Positions 1 through 7,803 of a stretch of DNA of 64,000 nt are shown piece after piece. Every line of letters starts with the position of its first letter. Position 1 is the stretch's first letter. This DNA is from Clostridia bacterium (GTDB taxonomy: Bacteria > Bacillota > Clostridia > Christensenellales > Borkfalkiaceae): NCBI GenBank assembly GCA_017415505.1, contig JAFQGG010000050.1:17378-81377 (forward strand), in the 5' to 3' direction. The translations under genes were made by a program, and so were the position numbers. The notes below the pieces were generated by a model. That model was not told the DNA's origin. It saw nothing but the letters and a program-made list of their open reading frames with translations, and made no database searches.

Positions 1-1
1 G

Positions 2-319
2 GTGGGGAATTTGCTCGGTATCAAGCCGATTTTGCATTTCAACGAAGAGGGCAAAATCGTCAATATTTCCAAAGAAAAAGGACTTCGCAAGGCGCTCACC
101 GCGCTCCTTAATTACATGAAAACGAAAGGGAGCGAGTTGGATAAATACAAAGTATTCGTATTGCACGCCGACTGCGAAAAGGAAGCGACCGATTTTATCG
201 CACAGATCAAAACGCAGTTCGGGGATTTAGATATTACGCTACAACCCATAGGACCGGTAATCGGTTCGCATTGCGGACCGGGCACGATCGGGCTTATCTT
301 CCACGCAAAAGAAAAATAA
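2..319 (+). CDS. DegV family fatty-acid-binding protein, C-terminal part
   Basis: Partial gene cut by the window start; the open frame enters from base 2 and stops at 319, so about 105 C-terminal residues of a normally 280-residue protein are seen. DegV proteins bind fatty acids and in Firmicutes serve as FakB subunits of the fatty acid kinase. The end reads GPVIGSHCGPGTIG, the DegV C-terminal glycine-rich loop, and it is clearly related to the complete DegV protein at 24044-24889 (GSIITSHCGKGTLG). The true start lies upstream of the window. A strong hairpin terminator follows directly. Confidence 0.85.
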   Translation: MGNLLGIKPILHFNEEGKIVNISKEKGLRKALTALLNYMKTKGSELDKYKVFVLHADCEKEATDFIAQIKTQFGDLDITLQPIGPVIGSHCGPGTIGLIFHAKEK

Positions 320-324
320 AACGC

Positions 325-356
325 AAAAAAACGGGAGTGAAACGCTCCCGTTTTTA
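325..356 (+). terminator. Rho-independent terminator after degV
   Basis: Perfect 7-bp stem ACGGGAG/CTCCCGT (331-351) with a 7-base loop, preceded by an A-run and followed by TTTTT. Confidence 0.85.
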
Positions 357-404
357 CGTGCGTGCGCCCGCGCCGATATAATTTTCTTTTTTATACGAAA
401 ATAC

Positions 405-434
405 TTGACAAAAATGCGTGGGTTGTGATATAAT
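405..434 (+). promoter_or_regulatory. Sigma-A type promoter of the SipW operon
   Basis: TTGACA at 405-410 and TATAAT at 429-434 with an 18-base spacer, both consensus. It sits about 80 bases upstream of the first secreted-protein gene and is the only good promoter before the three-gene operon. Confidence 0.85.
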
Positions 435-512
435 ATGGAAAAGTGGTATGCCGTCGCGTAAGATTTTGTGCGCGTCGGAAAAGGGGAAAATTCGAAAGGA
501 GGATGAAGAATA

Positions 513-1112
513 ATGAAAAGTAATGCAAGAATAAAAATATTCTTCGCCGTACTTATGATTTTTCTTTGCTCGGTGTTGATGGTATCCACGACTTTTGCGT
601 TGTTCACTTCGCAATCGAACGACACCGCTATCCGTATCACCGCAGGTTCGTTGAAAATGGACTTGTTGCAGGCGGACGAAAACGGCGATTATAGAAGTAT
701 CGCGGACAAAGAAGGGGATCTATTCGGCTCGAAACCTTGGGAACCCAATCAAACGCGCGTGGTATTTTTGCGCGTGAAAAACGAGGGCGAAATCGCCGTG
801 CGCTACGTGGTACAGCTCAACGTGGATATCGGCGGTATGCTCGGCGGGTTGGAATACTGTGCCTTTGAAAGCGATTATTACGACGTGAAGGGTTCTAATT
901 GGGAAACGCTTTCCGCGCGAAGCGCGCCTTTGCAAATGCAGGACGGCTTGAATTCGATTGGCGGGGCGACCTATAAAATGATGCAACCGGGCGAAGAATT
1001 CTCGTTCGCGCTCGCGGTACATATGCCACCTCTTAGCGGTAATATCTATCAAAAACAGTCTTGCTCGGTAGACGTGCACGTGTTTGCGGTGCAAGGAAAC
1101 GCGAACGTATAA
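513..1112 (+). CDS. SipW-dependent secreted protein (TasA/CalY-like)
   Basis: 199 residues. The N-terminus has a basic start, a hydrophobic stretch (about residues 8-29) and the SipW-type signal pattern ending in TTFALFTSQ, where TasA/CotN-family precursors are cut. The rest is predicted to be a beta-rich extracellular domain (about 35-195) with no transmembrane segment. The start is set by AAAGGAGG at 495-502. It is the first gene of an operon with the matching signal peptidase 39 bases downstream and a second cargo after that, the typical arrangement for camelysin/TasA-like surface or fibre proteins. Whether it forms fibres is not shown by sequence. Confidence 0.75.
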   Translation: MKSNARIKIFFAVLMIFLCSVLMVSTTFALFTSQSNDTAIRITAGSLKMDLLQADENGDYRSIADKEGDLFGSKPWEPNQTRVVFLRVKNEGEIAVRYVVQLNVDIGGMLGGLEYCAFESDYYDVKGSNWETLSARSAPLQMQDGLNSIGGATYKMMQPGEEFSFALAVHMPPLSGNIYQKQSCSVDVHVFAVQGNANV

Positions 1113-1151
1113 AATCGGTTGGAAGGAATATAGGTTAGGAAGAACAGGGTT

Positions 1152-1892
1152 ATGGATAAGGAAAGGGTCAAAAAGATTTTCGATATCGTGAAAACGGTGC
1201 TGGTTTGGGTGTTCGTGGCGGTATCGGTGTTTATGATGGTATTCACCATTTTTTCGGTGAACACTTTCGATCGCGACGACCGTAGCGTTTTTGGGTATAA
1301 GTTTTATATCGTCACGAGCGACTCTATGAAAGCGACCGACTTCGCGGCGGGCGATTTGATTATCGTCAAAGAGGTAGATCCTACCACGCTCAACGAAGGG
1401 GATATTATCACTTTCATTTCGCAAAACGAAGACAGTTTCAATGAAACGATCACCCACAAAATCCGCTCGCTTACCACGACGGACGCGGGCGATCCCGCGT
1501 TTATTACTTACGGTACGACGACGGGCGAAAACGATAAAGTGCCCGTGGAATATCCGTTCATTCGCGGACAGTATAAAACGAGTCTTGCGGGCGTGGGCAA
1601 TTTCTTTGACTTTTTGAGAAGTCCCGCGGGCTACGTATGCTGTATCTTGTTGCCGTTCGTGCTTTTGATCGGCTCGCAACTTATCAATTTTATCAAAACT
1701 TTTAGAGAGTACCGGCAGGAACAGCAGGCGGATAAGGACGCGGAGATCAACGCGGAGCGTCAAAGAATGGAGCAAGAGCTTGCCGAGCTTCGCGCACAGC
1801 TCGCCGAGAAAAACGGTACGCCCGTCGCGACGCCCTTGGATACGCCCCCTGCGAATATATCGCCTACGGACGCGCCCCCTGCGGGCGAATAA
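1152..1892 (+). CDS. sipW: Signal peptidase I, SipW (ER/archaeal-type)
   Basis: 246 residues. Membrane-bound serine protease that removes signal peptides, here probably from the two flanking cargo proteins. It has an N-terminal membrane segment (about 12-36), the nucleophile in SDSM (Ser-58) and a catalytic His in THKI (His-102) in place of the Lys of ordinary bacterial LepB, the hallmark of the S26B/SipW group. A second membrane segment (about 165-185) is followed by a charged coiled-coil and a Pro/Thr/Ala-rich cytosolic tail (about 195-246) that is longer than in typical SipW. A second, LepB-type peptidase is at 23296-24006. Confidence 0.9.
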   Translation: MDKERVKKIFDIVKTVLVWVFVAVSVFMMVFTIFSVNTFDRDDRSVFGYKFYIVTSDSMKATDFAAGDLIIVKEVDPTTLNEGDIITFISQNEDSFNETITHKIRSLTTTDAGDPAFITYGTTTGENDKVPVEYPFIRGQYKTSLAGVGNFFDFLRSPAGYVCCILLPFVLLIGSQLINFIKTFREYRQEQQADKDAEINAERQRMEQELAELRAQLAEKNGTPVATPLDTPPANISPTDAPPAGE

Positions 1893-1945
1893 GCAAGCGT
1901 TCGTCTTGCATATAAATATAAAACGAAAGAAAAGGAGGATAAAAA

Positions 1946-2455
1946 GTGTCAACGCCTGCAAAAAATGACGAAAAGAAGAAACGGCACGCGGTAAGAAATA
2001 CGGTGCTCTCTTGCATTCTCGTTTGTATGCTTTGTTTTTGCACCGTGAGCTTGGGTACTTACGCCTATTTCACCGATAGCACGACTACGCCACAATCCAC
2101 TATTTCTTCCGCGAATTATCAAATCGAGGTACAGGGCATTACGCAAACCGCCGACGAAGAGGGCGTGTACACCCTGCCCGCAGGCGAGTACCGGATTACG
2201 TTGACGGCAAAAGGCACGGCTTCCACGGGTTACGTTTTCGTGCGTTCGGGCAATACGCTTAGTTATTCCGAACAGCTTACTCCGCAGGAGGTCGGTACGG
2301 ACGGTCAAAAAACTACGATCACCTTTCAGTTGAAAACGCAAACGCAGGTACAGCTTGCCTACCGTTGGGGTAGACACGGACAGCAATCGCCCGCCATTCA
2401 AAACGGCGTGAGTTTGCTCGTCGCGGCGGACGGAACGGCGTCCGTATCGGCGTAA
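1946..2455 (+). CDS. Second SipW-dependent secreted protein
   Basis: 169 residues. GTG start chosen because AAAGGAGG (1931-1938) lies at the right distance. The N-terminus is strongly basic, then a hydrophobic segment (about 19-40) ends in SLGTYAYFTDS, the SipW-type cleavage pattern also seen in TasA-like proteins. The remainder (about 45-169) is Thr/Ser/Gln-rich and predicted to be a beta domain, unlike the first cargo in sequence. It closes the operon and is followed by a strong terminator, so the operon is a peptidase flanked by two substrates. Confidence 0.75.
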   Translation: MSTPAKNDEKKKRHAVRNTVLSCILVCMLCFCTVSLGTYAYFTDSTTTPQSTISSANYQIEVQGITQTADEEGVYTLPAGEYRITLTAKGTASTGYVFVRSGNTLSYSEQLTPQEVGTDGQKTTITFQLKTQTQVQLAYRWGRHGQQSPAIQNGVSLLVAADGTASVSA

Positions 2456-2469
2456 AATTAGAATATTAA

Positions 2470-2503
2470 AACCGCTATCGCAAGCTTTGCGATAGCGGTT
2501 TTC
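2470..2503. terminator. Bidirectional hairpin terminator
   Basis: 14-bp perfect stem AACCGCTATCGCAA / TTGCGATAGCGGTT with a 3-base loop, A-run on the left and T-rich on the right. It lies between the convergent SipW operon and the leftward DNA-metabolism pair and can serve both. Confidence 0.85.
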
Positions 2504-2506
2504 GTT

Positions 2507-3226
2507 TCAAGAACGCTCGGGCATATATTTCCAATACCGCGCGGGCATATATCCCCGCATTTGTTTCAACCGTTCCCGCGAGGGGATATTCACGGCGGAA
2601 TAGTATTTTTTCCAAAGCCCCTGCCACGCGCTTTCGTCGGCGGAAATCATAATCTCCGCCTTTTCGAGCGGGGCTAAAAAGGCGTTTGCGCCGTCGTACA
2701 CCGCCGCTTTTTTCCGTTTGACATCGTGCAGGACGAACGGGAACGCGGGCAAGCGGGCGCGGAAATGGGGAACGAGCAAATCGCAAATATCGTTGTCTGG
2801 CTCGAACGGGGCGTACAACGCCCCGCTTTCACATTCGATAAAGCGGATAAAACCGTGAAAATGGTGGATTTCCAATCCCACTTTTTTGATATATTCCACG
2901 GCACGGTAGACGGCAGGCTCGGCGAGCATGCCCCGAACGGGGCGTTTTTTTTGCGCCAAAAAGCGCAAGTATTCAAACGCCACCTGTTCGTTGTCTTCCC
3001 GTCCGCAACGAAGTAGGGCGTTCAAATCCTTGTGACACCCGTTGTCAAAGGATAAAAGGCGCGCTTTCGCGCGTTGCGCGCGGTCGTCGTCCGTTCGTAC
3101 GAATACGGGCTCTTGCCCCAAAAGCAGTTGCGCGCTCTTGGAAGAAATACGGGCGTTTTTGTCTTGGAACGCAAGCAAAAACGCCGTCAAAAACCCGTTT
3201 TCGCTTCCGTCGAATAAGTAAAACAT
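2507..3226 (-). CDS. TIGR03915-type DNA metabolism protein (DUF4130, UDG-like)
   Basis: 239 residues. The family is known as the partner of the TIGR03916 radical-SAM protein and is related in fold to uracil-DNA glycosylases; its substrate is not established. The protein starts MFYLFDGS and ends in the typical RYWKYMPE motif. The start at 3226 follows AGGAGG; a longer open frame upstream only reads through the next gene. The start lies 8 bases after the stop of the radical-SAM gene, so both are co-transcribed. Role in repair or removal of a modified base is inferred from the family. Confidence 0.8.
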   Translation of the reverse strand: MFYLFDGSENGFLTAFLLAFQDKNARISSKSAQLLLGQEPVFVRTDDDRAQRAKARLLSFDNGCHKDLNALLRCGREDNEQVAFEYLRFLAQKKRPVRGMLAEPAVYRAVEYIKKVGLEIHHFHGFIRFIECESGALYAPFEPDNDICDLLVPHFRARLPAFPFVLHDVKRKKAAVYDGANAFLAPLEKAEIMISADESAWQGLWKKYYSAVNIPSRERLKQMRGYMPARYWKYMPERS

Positions 3227-3234
3227 ACGCCCTC

Positions 3235-4545
3235 CTACAATTCGCCCGTGAGGGCGGAAAGTGCGTTTTGGCGGTCGGAAAAGAGGATTTTCTTTTCGCT
3301 CACCGCGCCCGTATCGGGGAGCAGGGAAAATAAATTTTCCTGTACGGCGTTTTCGCCGTTTTCCGCCGAAATCAACAGTCCGCGCACCGCCGTTTCGTTT
3401 TTCGCGCCGAAAAATTTCCCGTTGCAAGTGATAAAATGCTTCGCCCGTTTGAGTGCGACCCGCATTTTCACGAGCGATTCGAAGGTGAGCGTGGTATACG
3501 CGCGCGCTTGAATGATTTTTTGCGCGCTTCGCCCGCCGATCCCCGGCACGCGGAGTAATTCTTCCAGCGAAGCGCGGTTGATTTCCACGGGAAAAAGGTG
3601 CATATTTTTCAACGCCCACGCGCATTTGGGGTCGTATTCCAAGGCGAGATTTTCCCCCTCCGTGACGATTTCCTCGACGGAAAAACCGTAAAAACGGAGC
3701 AACCAATCCGCTTGATAAAGTCGGTGTTCGCGTAACTGCCCCGTGCATTTGTCGGGCAAAAGGGAGTCTTGCACGACGGGCACGTAAGAGGAATAATATA
3801 CGCGCTTTAATTGCATCTTCCTATACAACGCTTGCGTGAGCCGTAAAATTTGCCCGTCCGCTTCGGGCGTTGCCCCCACGATCATTTGCGTCGTTTGCCC
3901 CGCGGGTAGGAAATGCCCCGAAACTTGCTTTTTACGCTTCTCTTCAACGAATTGCGCCCGTTCCCGCGTGAGCGTTTTCATAGGCAAAAGCAGGCTTTCC
4001 TTGCTCTTTTGCGGAGCGAGGAGTTTCAAACTTTTTTCCGTGGGAAGTTCGACGTTGTAGCTCATTCTATCCGCGTATAACGCCGCCGAGCGGTTGAGCG
4101 CGGGGTCGGCTTTGGGTATCCCTTTCAAATGTATATATCCGTGAAAACCGTATTCCGTACGCAATTTTTTCACGACGAGCAGTAGCTGTTCCATGGTGAA
4201 ATCGGGATTCTTCGTTACGGCGGAGGAGAGGAACAGCCCCTCGATATAATTTCGCTTGTAAAAATCCATGGTAAGCTCGCAAATCTCGTCGGGCGTCGCC
4301 GTGGCGCGGGGTACGTCTGCGGAAACGCGGTTGGGACAGTACTTGCAATCGTACACGCAATCGTTACTAAGTAAAATTTTTAACAGGGAAACGCACCGTC
4401 CGTCGGGCGTGAAAGAATGACAGCAACCCGCTATATAGCCGTTACCCACGCCTCCCGCGTTCTTTCTCGCGCTCCCCGACGAAGAACAGGATACGTCGTA
4501 TTTCGCGCTCTCCGTTAAAATTGTAAGCTTCTCTTGCGTAATCAT
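3235..4545 (-). CDS. TIGR03916-type DNA modification/repair radical-SAM protein
   Basis: 436 residues. Radical-SAM enzyme with the iron-sulfur motif CVYDCKYC (Cys-63, 67, 70) and a helix-hairpin-helix DNA-binding segment near residues 325-360 (VPGIGGRSAQKI). It always travels with the DUF4130 partner, here directly downstream. The ATG at 4545 is chosen over a further in-frame ATG at 4584, because a consensus promoter occupies 4552-4580 and its start point falls at or next to the A of this ATG. The message therefore appears leaderless, with no Shine-Dalgarno sequence. Substrate unknown. Confidence 0.85.
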   Translation of the reverse strand: MITQEKLTILTESAKYDVSCSSSGSARKNAGGVGNGYIAGCCHSFTPDGRCVSLLKILLSNDCVYDCKYCPNRVSADVPRATATPDEICELTMDFYKRNYIEGLFLSSAVTKNPDFTMEQLLLVVKKLRTEYGFHGYIHLKGIPKADPALNRSAALYADRMSYNVELPTEKSLKLLAPQKSKESLLLPMKTLTRERAQFVEEKRKKQVSGHFLPAGQTTQMIVGATPEADGQILRLTQALYRKMQLKRVYYSSYVPVVQDSLLPDKCTGQLREHRLYQADWLLRFYGFSVEEIVTEGENLALEYDPKCAWALKNMHLFPVEINRASLEELLRVPGIGGRSAQKIIQARAYTTLTFESLVKMRVALKRAKHFITCNGKFFGAKNETAVRGLLISAENGENAVQENLFSLLPDTGAVSEKKILFSDRQNALSALTGEL

Positions 4546-4551
4546 ATCTAT

Positions 4552-4580
4552 ATTATACAACGGCACGAATAAAAAGTCAA
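4552..4580 (-). promoter_or_regulatory. Promoter giving a probable leaderless mRNA
   Basis: On the minus strand TTGACT (4580-4575), a 17-base spacer and TATAAT (4557-4552). Seven bases after the -10 box is the ATG at 4545, so transcription and translation should start at about the same base. Confidence 0.8.
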
Positions 4581-4601
4581 ACATTTGTTCGTATTATTTT
4601 C

Positions 4602-4639
4602 CAAAAAAATAACGCTACCGCAATTTTTTTGCGGTAGCG
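4602..4639 (-). terminator. Terminator of pnuC
   Basis: 11-bp stem CGCTACCGCAA/TTGCGGTAGCG with a 5-base loop; on the minus strand it is followed by a run of seven T (forward AAAAAAA at 4602-4608). It separates pnuC from the radical-SAM promoter. Confidence 0.8.
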
Positions 4640-4644
4640 TGTGT

Positions 4645-5325
4645 TTATTGTTGTTCGCGTTGCATTTTTCGCCAATTTACGAAGGCGTAGAGGTCGTTGG
4701 CGAGGAAGGCAAGAAAGCAAAAGACCATAGGCAGGTACGAAATGGAAGCGATACTCGCGGAAACCCAAAGGATAATGAGCACGATATCGTTCGTCGCGTA
4801 CGCCACCGCGTAGGCGGGGGAACGGAAGATCATGAGCATAGCGGCGTAGAAGCTCGTCGTGACGGAAAGGGTGCTTACCAAGAGGTTGTTGGTATTAAAA
4901 TAGGCGAGGATGAAATAGAACGCGACGGTAACGAGCACGGCGGAAACGCTTAAAAGTATCCATTTACGGCGGGTCATAGTTGCGATTTTCACTTCGGACA
5001 AGCCCTTGCTGGAAGGGTGCTTTATCCAATTTATCGCCGCGACGAGCGCGCTCGGGAGCGACATGCCCACGTAGGTGATCATTTCCCCGTAGTAGCGTTG
5101 TTCCCACGAAACGATCGCGTATAAAAGACTAAAAATAATCACGAGGAATTGCCCGATTACGTTGCCTTTTGCAAGAAAAAGTAACGCCGCTACGCCCAAA
5201 AGCGAGGCGATAAGCGTAAGGACATGAAACTCTCCGCTAAATAGAAAGGAGAGGAGAATGGCGAGCGAGGAGATCGCCCAAAGACACCATTCGAACGGGG
5301 AAAAATAGCGTAAAAGCTTTTTCAT
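4645..5325 (-). CDS. pnuC: PnuC-family nicotinamide riboside/NMN transporter
   Basis: 226 residues, integral membrane protein with about seven hydrophobic segments. The C-terminal signature RSPAYAVAYATNDIVLIILW followed by LANDLYAFVNW is that of PnuC transporters, which take up a vitamin precursor (nicotinamide riboside, or thiamine/riboflavin in relatives). The start at 5325 follows AAGGAGG (5337-5331); an upstream in-frame GTG at 5343 lies inside that site. A leader of about 450 bases precedes it, with a good promoter near 5786-5814 and an inverted-repeat element ending at its ribosome binding site. The vitamin cannot be told from sequence. Confidence 0.85.
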   Translation of the reverse strand: MKKLLRYFSPFEWCLWAISSLAILLSFLFSGEFHVLTLIASLLGVAALLFLAKGNVIGQFLVIIFSLLYAIVSWEQRYYGEMITYVGMSLPSALVAAINWIKHPSSKGLSEVKIATMTRRKWILLSVSAVLVTVAFYFILAYFNTNNLLVSTLSVTTSFYAAMLMIFRSPAYAVAYATNDIVLIILWVSASIASISYLPMVFCFLAFLANDLYAFVNWRKMQREQQ

Positions 5326-5335
5326 GTTTACCTCC

Positions 5336-5613
5336 TTAACCAAAGCAATATAATCTAAGCCAGCCCCAAAGCTATCTTTTTTGCGCTTTTCAGCTCGTCG
5401 TCATTATAATACTTTGGTATAATTGCTTCCTCCTCACCAAAAATCTCTAAAAAATCTAAGCTTTGGGGTGCGAAGCAATTTATAGCGAAAGAATTTATTT
5501 CGGATACAAGGCGAAAGCCGAAGGTCAACCAAACGGTTTATCAAGGCTTTTAACGCCGTAGACGATTAAATTCTTCGCTAAAATCTGGGCTTAGATTATA
5601 TTGCTTTGGTTAA
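5336..5613. repeat. 278-bp MITE-like inverted-repeat element
   Basis: Perfect 26-bp terminal inverted repeats, both ending in TTAA: left arm 5336-5361 (TTAACCAAAGCAATATAATC...), right arm 5588-5613. Smaller nested inverted repeats lie inside (CCCCAAAGCT 5365-5374 / AGCTTTGGGG about 5459-5468; AGCGAAAGAATTTA / TAAATTCTTCGCT). On the minus strand an open frame with protein-like content (…FLEIFGEEEAIIPKYYN…KIALGLA, stop near 5361) runs through it without a clear start. It looks like a miniature mobile repeat carrying a gene remnant. The left end touches the ribosome binding site of pnuC. Confidence 0.6.
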
Positions 5614-5779
5614 AAAGAAACTCTCCCTATCGCAAAAAAGAAACGCTCCCTATCGCGCGACTTCAAAGACCTAACGCCGTACGATACGAAGCTACCCGGT
5701 GGCAGAATATTTGCGAGATAGTCAAACCCGATTTGGAAAGGGGTACGGTGCGTTTCGCAAAAAGCCTCGTCTATCTCTT
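5614..5779 (-). other. Long 5' leader of pnuC, possible riboswitch
   Basis: Non-coding stretch between the pnuC promoter and the inverted-repeat element. It contains two 22-base direct repeats (5613-5633 and 5635-5656, GCGATAGGGAG.GTTTC on the minus strand) and complementary segments (minus-strand CTATCTCGC / GCGCGATAG) that could form a closing stem. PnuC genes are often riboswitch-controlled, but I could not match the known NAD+, TPP or preQ1 consensus sequences. The forward open frame here is not convincing. Confidence 0.3.
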
Positions 5780-5785
5780 GACAGT

Positions 5786-5814
5786 ATTATAACACGAACG
5801 GGGGCGTTCGTCAA
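5786..5814 (-). promoter_or_regulatory. Promoter of pnuC transcript
   Basis: Minus strand TTGACG (5814-5809), 17-base spacer, TATAAT (5791-5786). It overlaps an inverted repeat ACGAACG...CGTTCGT in the spacer that could be an operator. Confidence 0.7.
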
Positions 5815-5884
5815 GTAAAAATTAGGAAAAATGTGTTTTTTTCAAATTTTACAAAAACTTTACGATTGATTTACCGTCACCTTG

Positions 5885-5913
5885 TTGTTGACACGGGCGT
5901 TTTATAGTATAAT
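5885..5913 (+). promoter_or_regulatory. Promoter of Na/Pi cotransporter gene
   Basis: TATAAT at 5908-5913 with TTGTTG (5885-5890) at 17 bases; TTGACA (5888-5893) paired with TAATAA (5910-5915) at 16 bases is the alternative reading. It lies 55-80 bases before the coding start. Confidence 0.65.
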
Positions 5914-5967
5914 AAAATAGATAAAAAACGGCTTGTATGGAGAAAAACGAAGGAGAAAAGAGAAATT

Positions 5968-7653
5968 ATGAAGATTTTAGAGGCTATTTTGACCTTACTT
6001 GCGGGCTGTGGCGTGTTCTTGGCGGGTATGAATATGCTCGGGGACGGCTTGGAGCGCAGTGCGGGCGGCGGTTTGAAACGCCTGTTCGAAAAGATTAGCG
6101 GAAACCGCTTTGCGGGCGTGGGCGTCGGCGCGGGCGCGACGGCGATTATTCAAAGTTCGTCGGCAACCTCGGTTATGGTCGTCGGGTTCGTAAACGCGGG
6201 GATCATGTCGCTTATGCAGGCGACACCCATTCTCATGGGCGCGAAGATCGGTACGACGATTACGGGCGTTATCGTGGCGTTCTCGTCGTTGAAGATCGTA
6301 AAAATCGTCATAGCGGCAATGGCGTTCGTCGGTGTTATGATGTGTTTTATCAAGAACGAAAGAGTTAAGCAAATCGGTACGATTTTATGCGGGTTCGGTT
6401 TGATTTTCGTGGGTTTGGACGTCATGAGCATGGGGTTTGATCCCGATAAATATCCCGAGCTTACCGCTATGTTCTTAAAGCTTTTTGAAACGATTGATTT
6501 CCCGTTGCTTTTGGTCGTTTGCGGTATCGCGTTTACCGCGCTAATCCAAAGCTCCTCGGCGGCGACGGGTATCTTTATTATGATGGTAGGTACGGGCACG
6601 CTTGGTTTGGAAAACGCGTTGTTCCTTGCGCTCGGCGCGAATATCGGTACTTGCGTTACGGCGTTAATCGCCTCGATCGGTGCTTCCGTCAACGCGCGCC
6701 GTACGGCGTTTATTCACTTGATTATCAGCGTGTTCGGCGTGTCGTTATTCCTTGCGCCTATTTGGATTTTCAAATCGCAAATCGTGACCGCATTCGAATG
6801 GTGCTTGCCCGGAAATACGCAAATGCAACTCGCTTGGTTCTACGTAATTTTCAACTGCTGTGTGGTAGCGTTGTTCCTTCCTTTCGTAAAACAAATCGTA
6901 AACCTTTCCGAAAAGGTAATTAAAGACAAGACGAACGGGGAAAACGAACGGCAGTTCAAATACGTGGACGAACGCTTCCTCAAAACGCCTTCGGTTGCGC
7001 TTATGCAGGTGAAAAAGGAAATCGAGTACATGGGCGCGCTTGCCGAGAAAAACTTAAAGCTTTCTTTCTCTGCAATGGAAGAAAACGCATCCTCGTATAA
7101 AGCGGAAATTGTCGAAAACGAAGCAGTTATCGACTTTACGAACAAAGAACTCACCAAATATCTTATCAAACTTTCCTCGCTCGTGGATACGCACGACGAA
7201 CGCAAAATCGGTTCGTATTTCCACGTACTCAACGACTTGGAGCGTGTGGGCGATCACGCGGAGAACTTCTTTGAGATAGCAATGCAAATGCAAGATGGCG
7301 AGCTTTGTTTCTCCGATAACGCGAAGCGCGAACTTAAAGATATGCAAACTGCGGTTTTGGATATGTTTGCCATCGCGCGCACGGCGTTCGACGAAACGGA
7401 TAGCCGTCAACTTGCCGAACTTACGGCGTTGGAAAATACCGTGGACGGCATGAAACGCGACCTCACCGCGCGCCACTACGCGCGCCTTGCCGAAGGGAAT
7501 TGTAAGGTGGAACTTAGCCCGTACTTCTCTTCCACCGTGGCAGGTTTGGAGCGTGTTGCCGATCACCTCGTCAACGTTGGGTTTAGTATCTTGAACCCTA
7601 CGGGTTCGCAATCGGAAGCGAGAGAAACGGGTGCGATTCCCGCCGAAGCGTAA
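5968..7653 (+). CDS. Na/Pi cotransporter family protein with PhoU-like domain
   Basis: 561 residues. Sodium-dependent phosphate transporter of the NptA/YjbB type in the inner membrane. Two repeated membrane halves carry the family signature QSSSA (IIQSSSATS near residue 62 and LIQSSSAATG near 193). After about residue 320 a cytosolic helical PhoU-like domain (about 340-540) follows, with the HVLNDLERVGDHAENFF motif and a second LERVADHLVN motif. The start follows AAGGAG. Single gene between its own promoter and a terminator. PhoU-like domains in this family are thought to regulate transport; the direction of flux is not known here. Confidence 0.88.
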   Translation: MKILEAILTLLAGCGVFLAGMNMLGDGLERSAGGGLKRLFEKISGNRFAGVGVGAGATAIIQSSSATSVMVVGFVNAGIMSLMQATPILMGAKIGTTITGVIVAFSSLKIVKIVIAAMAFVGVMMCFIKNERVKQIGTILCGFGLIFVGLDVMSMGFDPDKYPELTAMFLKLFETIDFPLLLVVCGIAFTALIQSSSAATGIFIMMVGTGTLGLENALFLALGANIGTCVTALIASIGASVNARRTAFIHLIISVFGVSLFLAPIWIFKSQIVTAFEWCLPGNTQMQLAWFYVIFNCCVVALFLPFVKQIVNLSEKVIKDKTNGENERQFKYVDERFLKTPSVALMQVKKEIEYMGALAEKNLKLSFSAMEENASSYKAEIVENEAVIDFTNKELTKYLIKLSSLVDTHDERKIGSYFHVLNDLERVGDHAENFFEIAMQMQDGELCFSDNAKRELKDMQTAVLDMFAIARTAFDETDSRQLAELTALENTVDGMKRDLTARHYARLAEGNCKVELSPYFSSTVAGLERVADHLVNVGFSILNPTGSQSEARETGAIPAEA

Positions 7654-7657
7654 AACG

Positions 7658-7700
7658 TAAAAATCCCCCGTCACGATATTCGTGGTGGGGGAAATTTTTA
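7658..7700 (+). terminator. Terminator after Na/Pi gene
   Basis: Stem TCCCCCGTCACGA / TCGTGGTGGGGGA with a short loop (7664-7692), A-rich before and ATTTTTA after. Confidence 0.8.
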
Positions 7701-7742
7701 CCGTTTTGTCACAAAAAAATATTACAAGTACCCCGCAAACGC

Positions 7743-7797
7743 TTGCCCGTTATAAAAAAATATGATACAATACTGTCATACGAATATATGACAGGAG
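7743..7797 (+). promoter_or_regulatory. Promoter with operator-like dyad
   Basis: TTGCCC (7743-7748), 17-base spacer, TACAAT (7766-7771). Directly downstream, over the expected start point, is the dyad TGTCATA-cgaata-TATGACA (7774-7793), then AGGAG (7793-7797). The dyad is well placed for a repressor, which is not identified. Confidence 0.6.
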
Positions 7798-7803
7798 TAA
7801 ACA

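Noticed and set aside
239-640. Leftward open frame of 133 codons
   Set aside because: Runs antisense through degV, terminator and the SipW operon promoter; no ribosome binding site and composition of a shadow frame.
720-1961. Long leftward open frame of 413 codons across the SipW operon
   Set aside because: Antisense to three well-supported secreted-protein/peptidase genes; Arg-rich shadow frame.
5601-5792. Forward open frame of 63 codons in the pnuC leader
   Set aside because: No ribosome binding site, covers the direct repeats and the minus-strand promoter, and no protein family is recognised.
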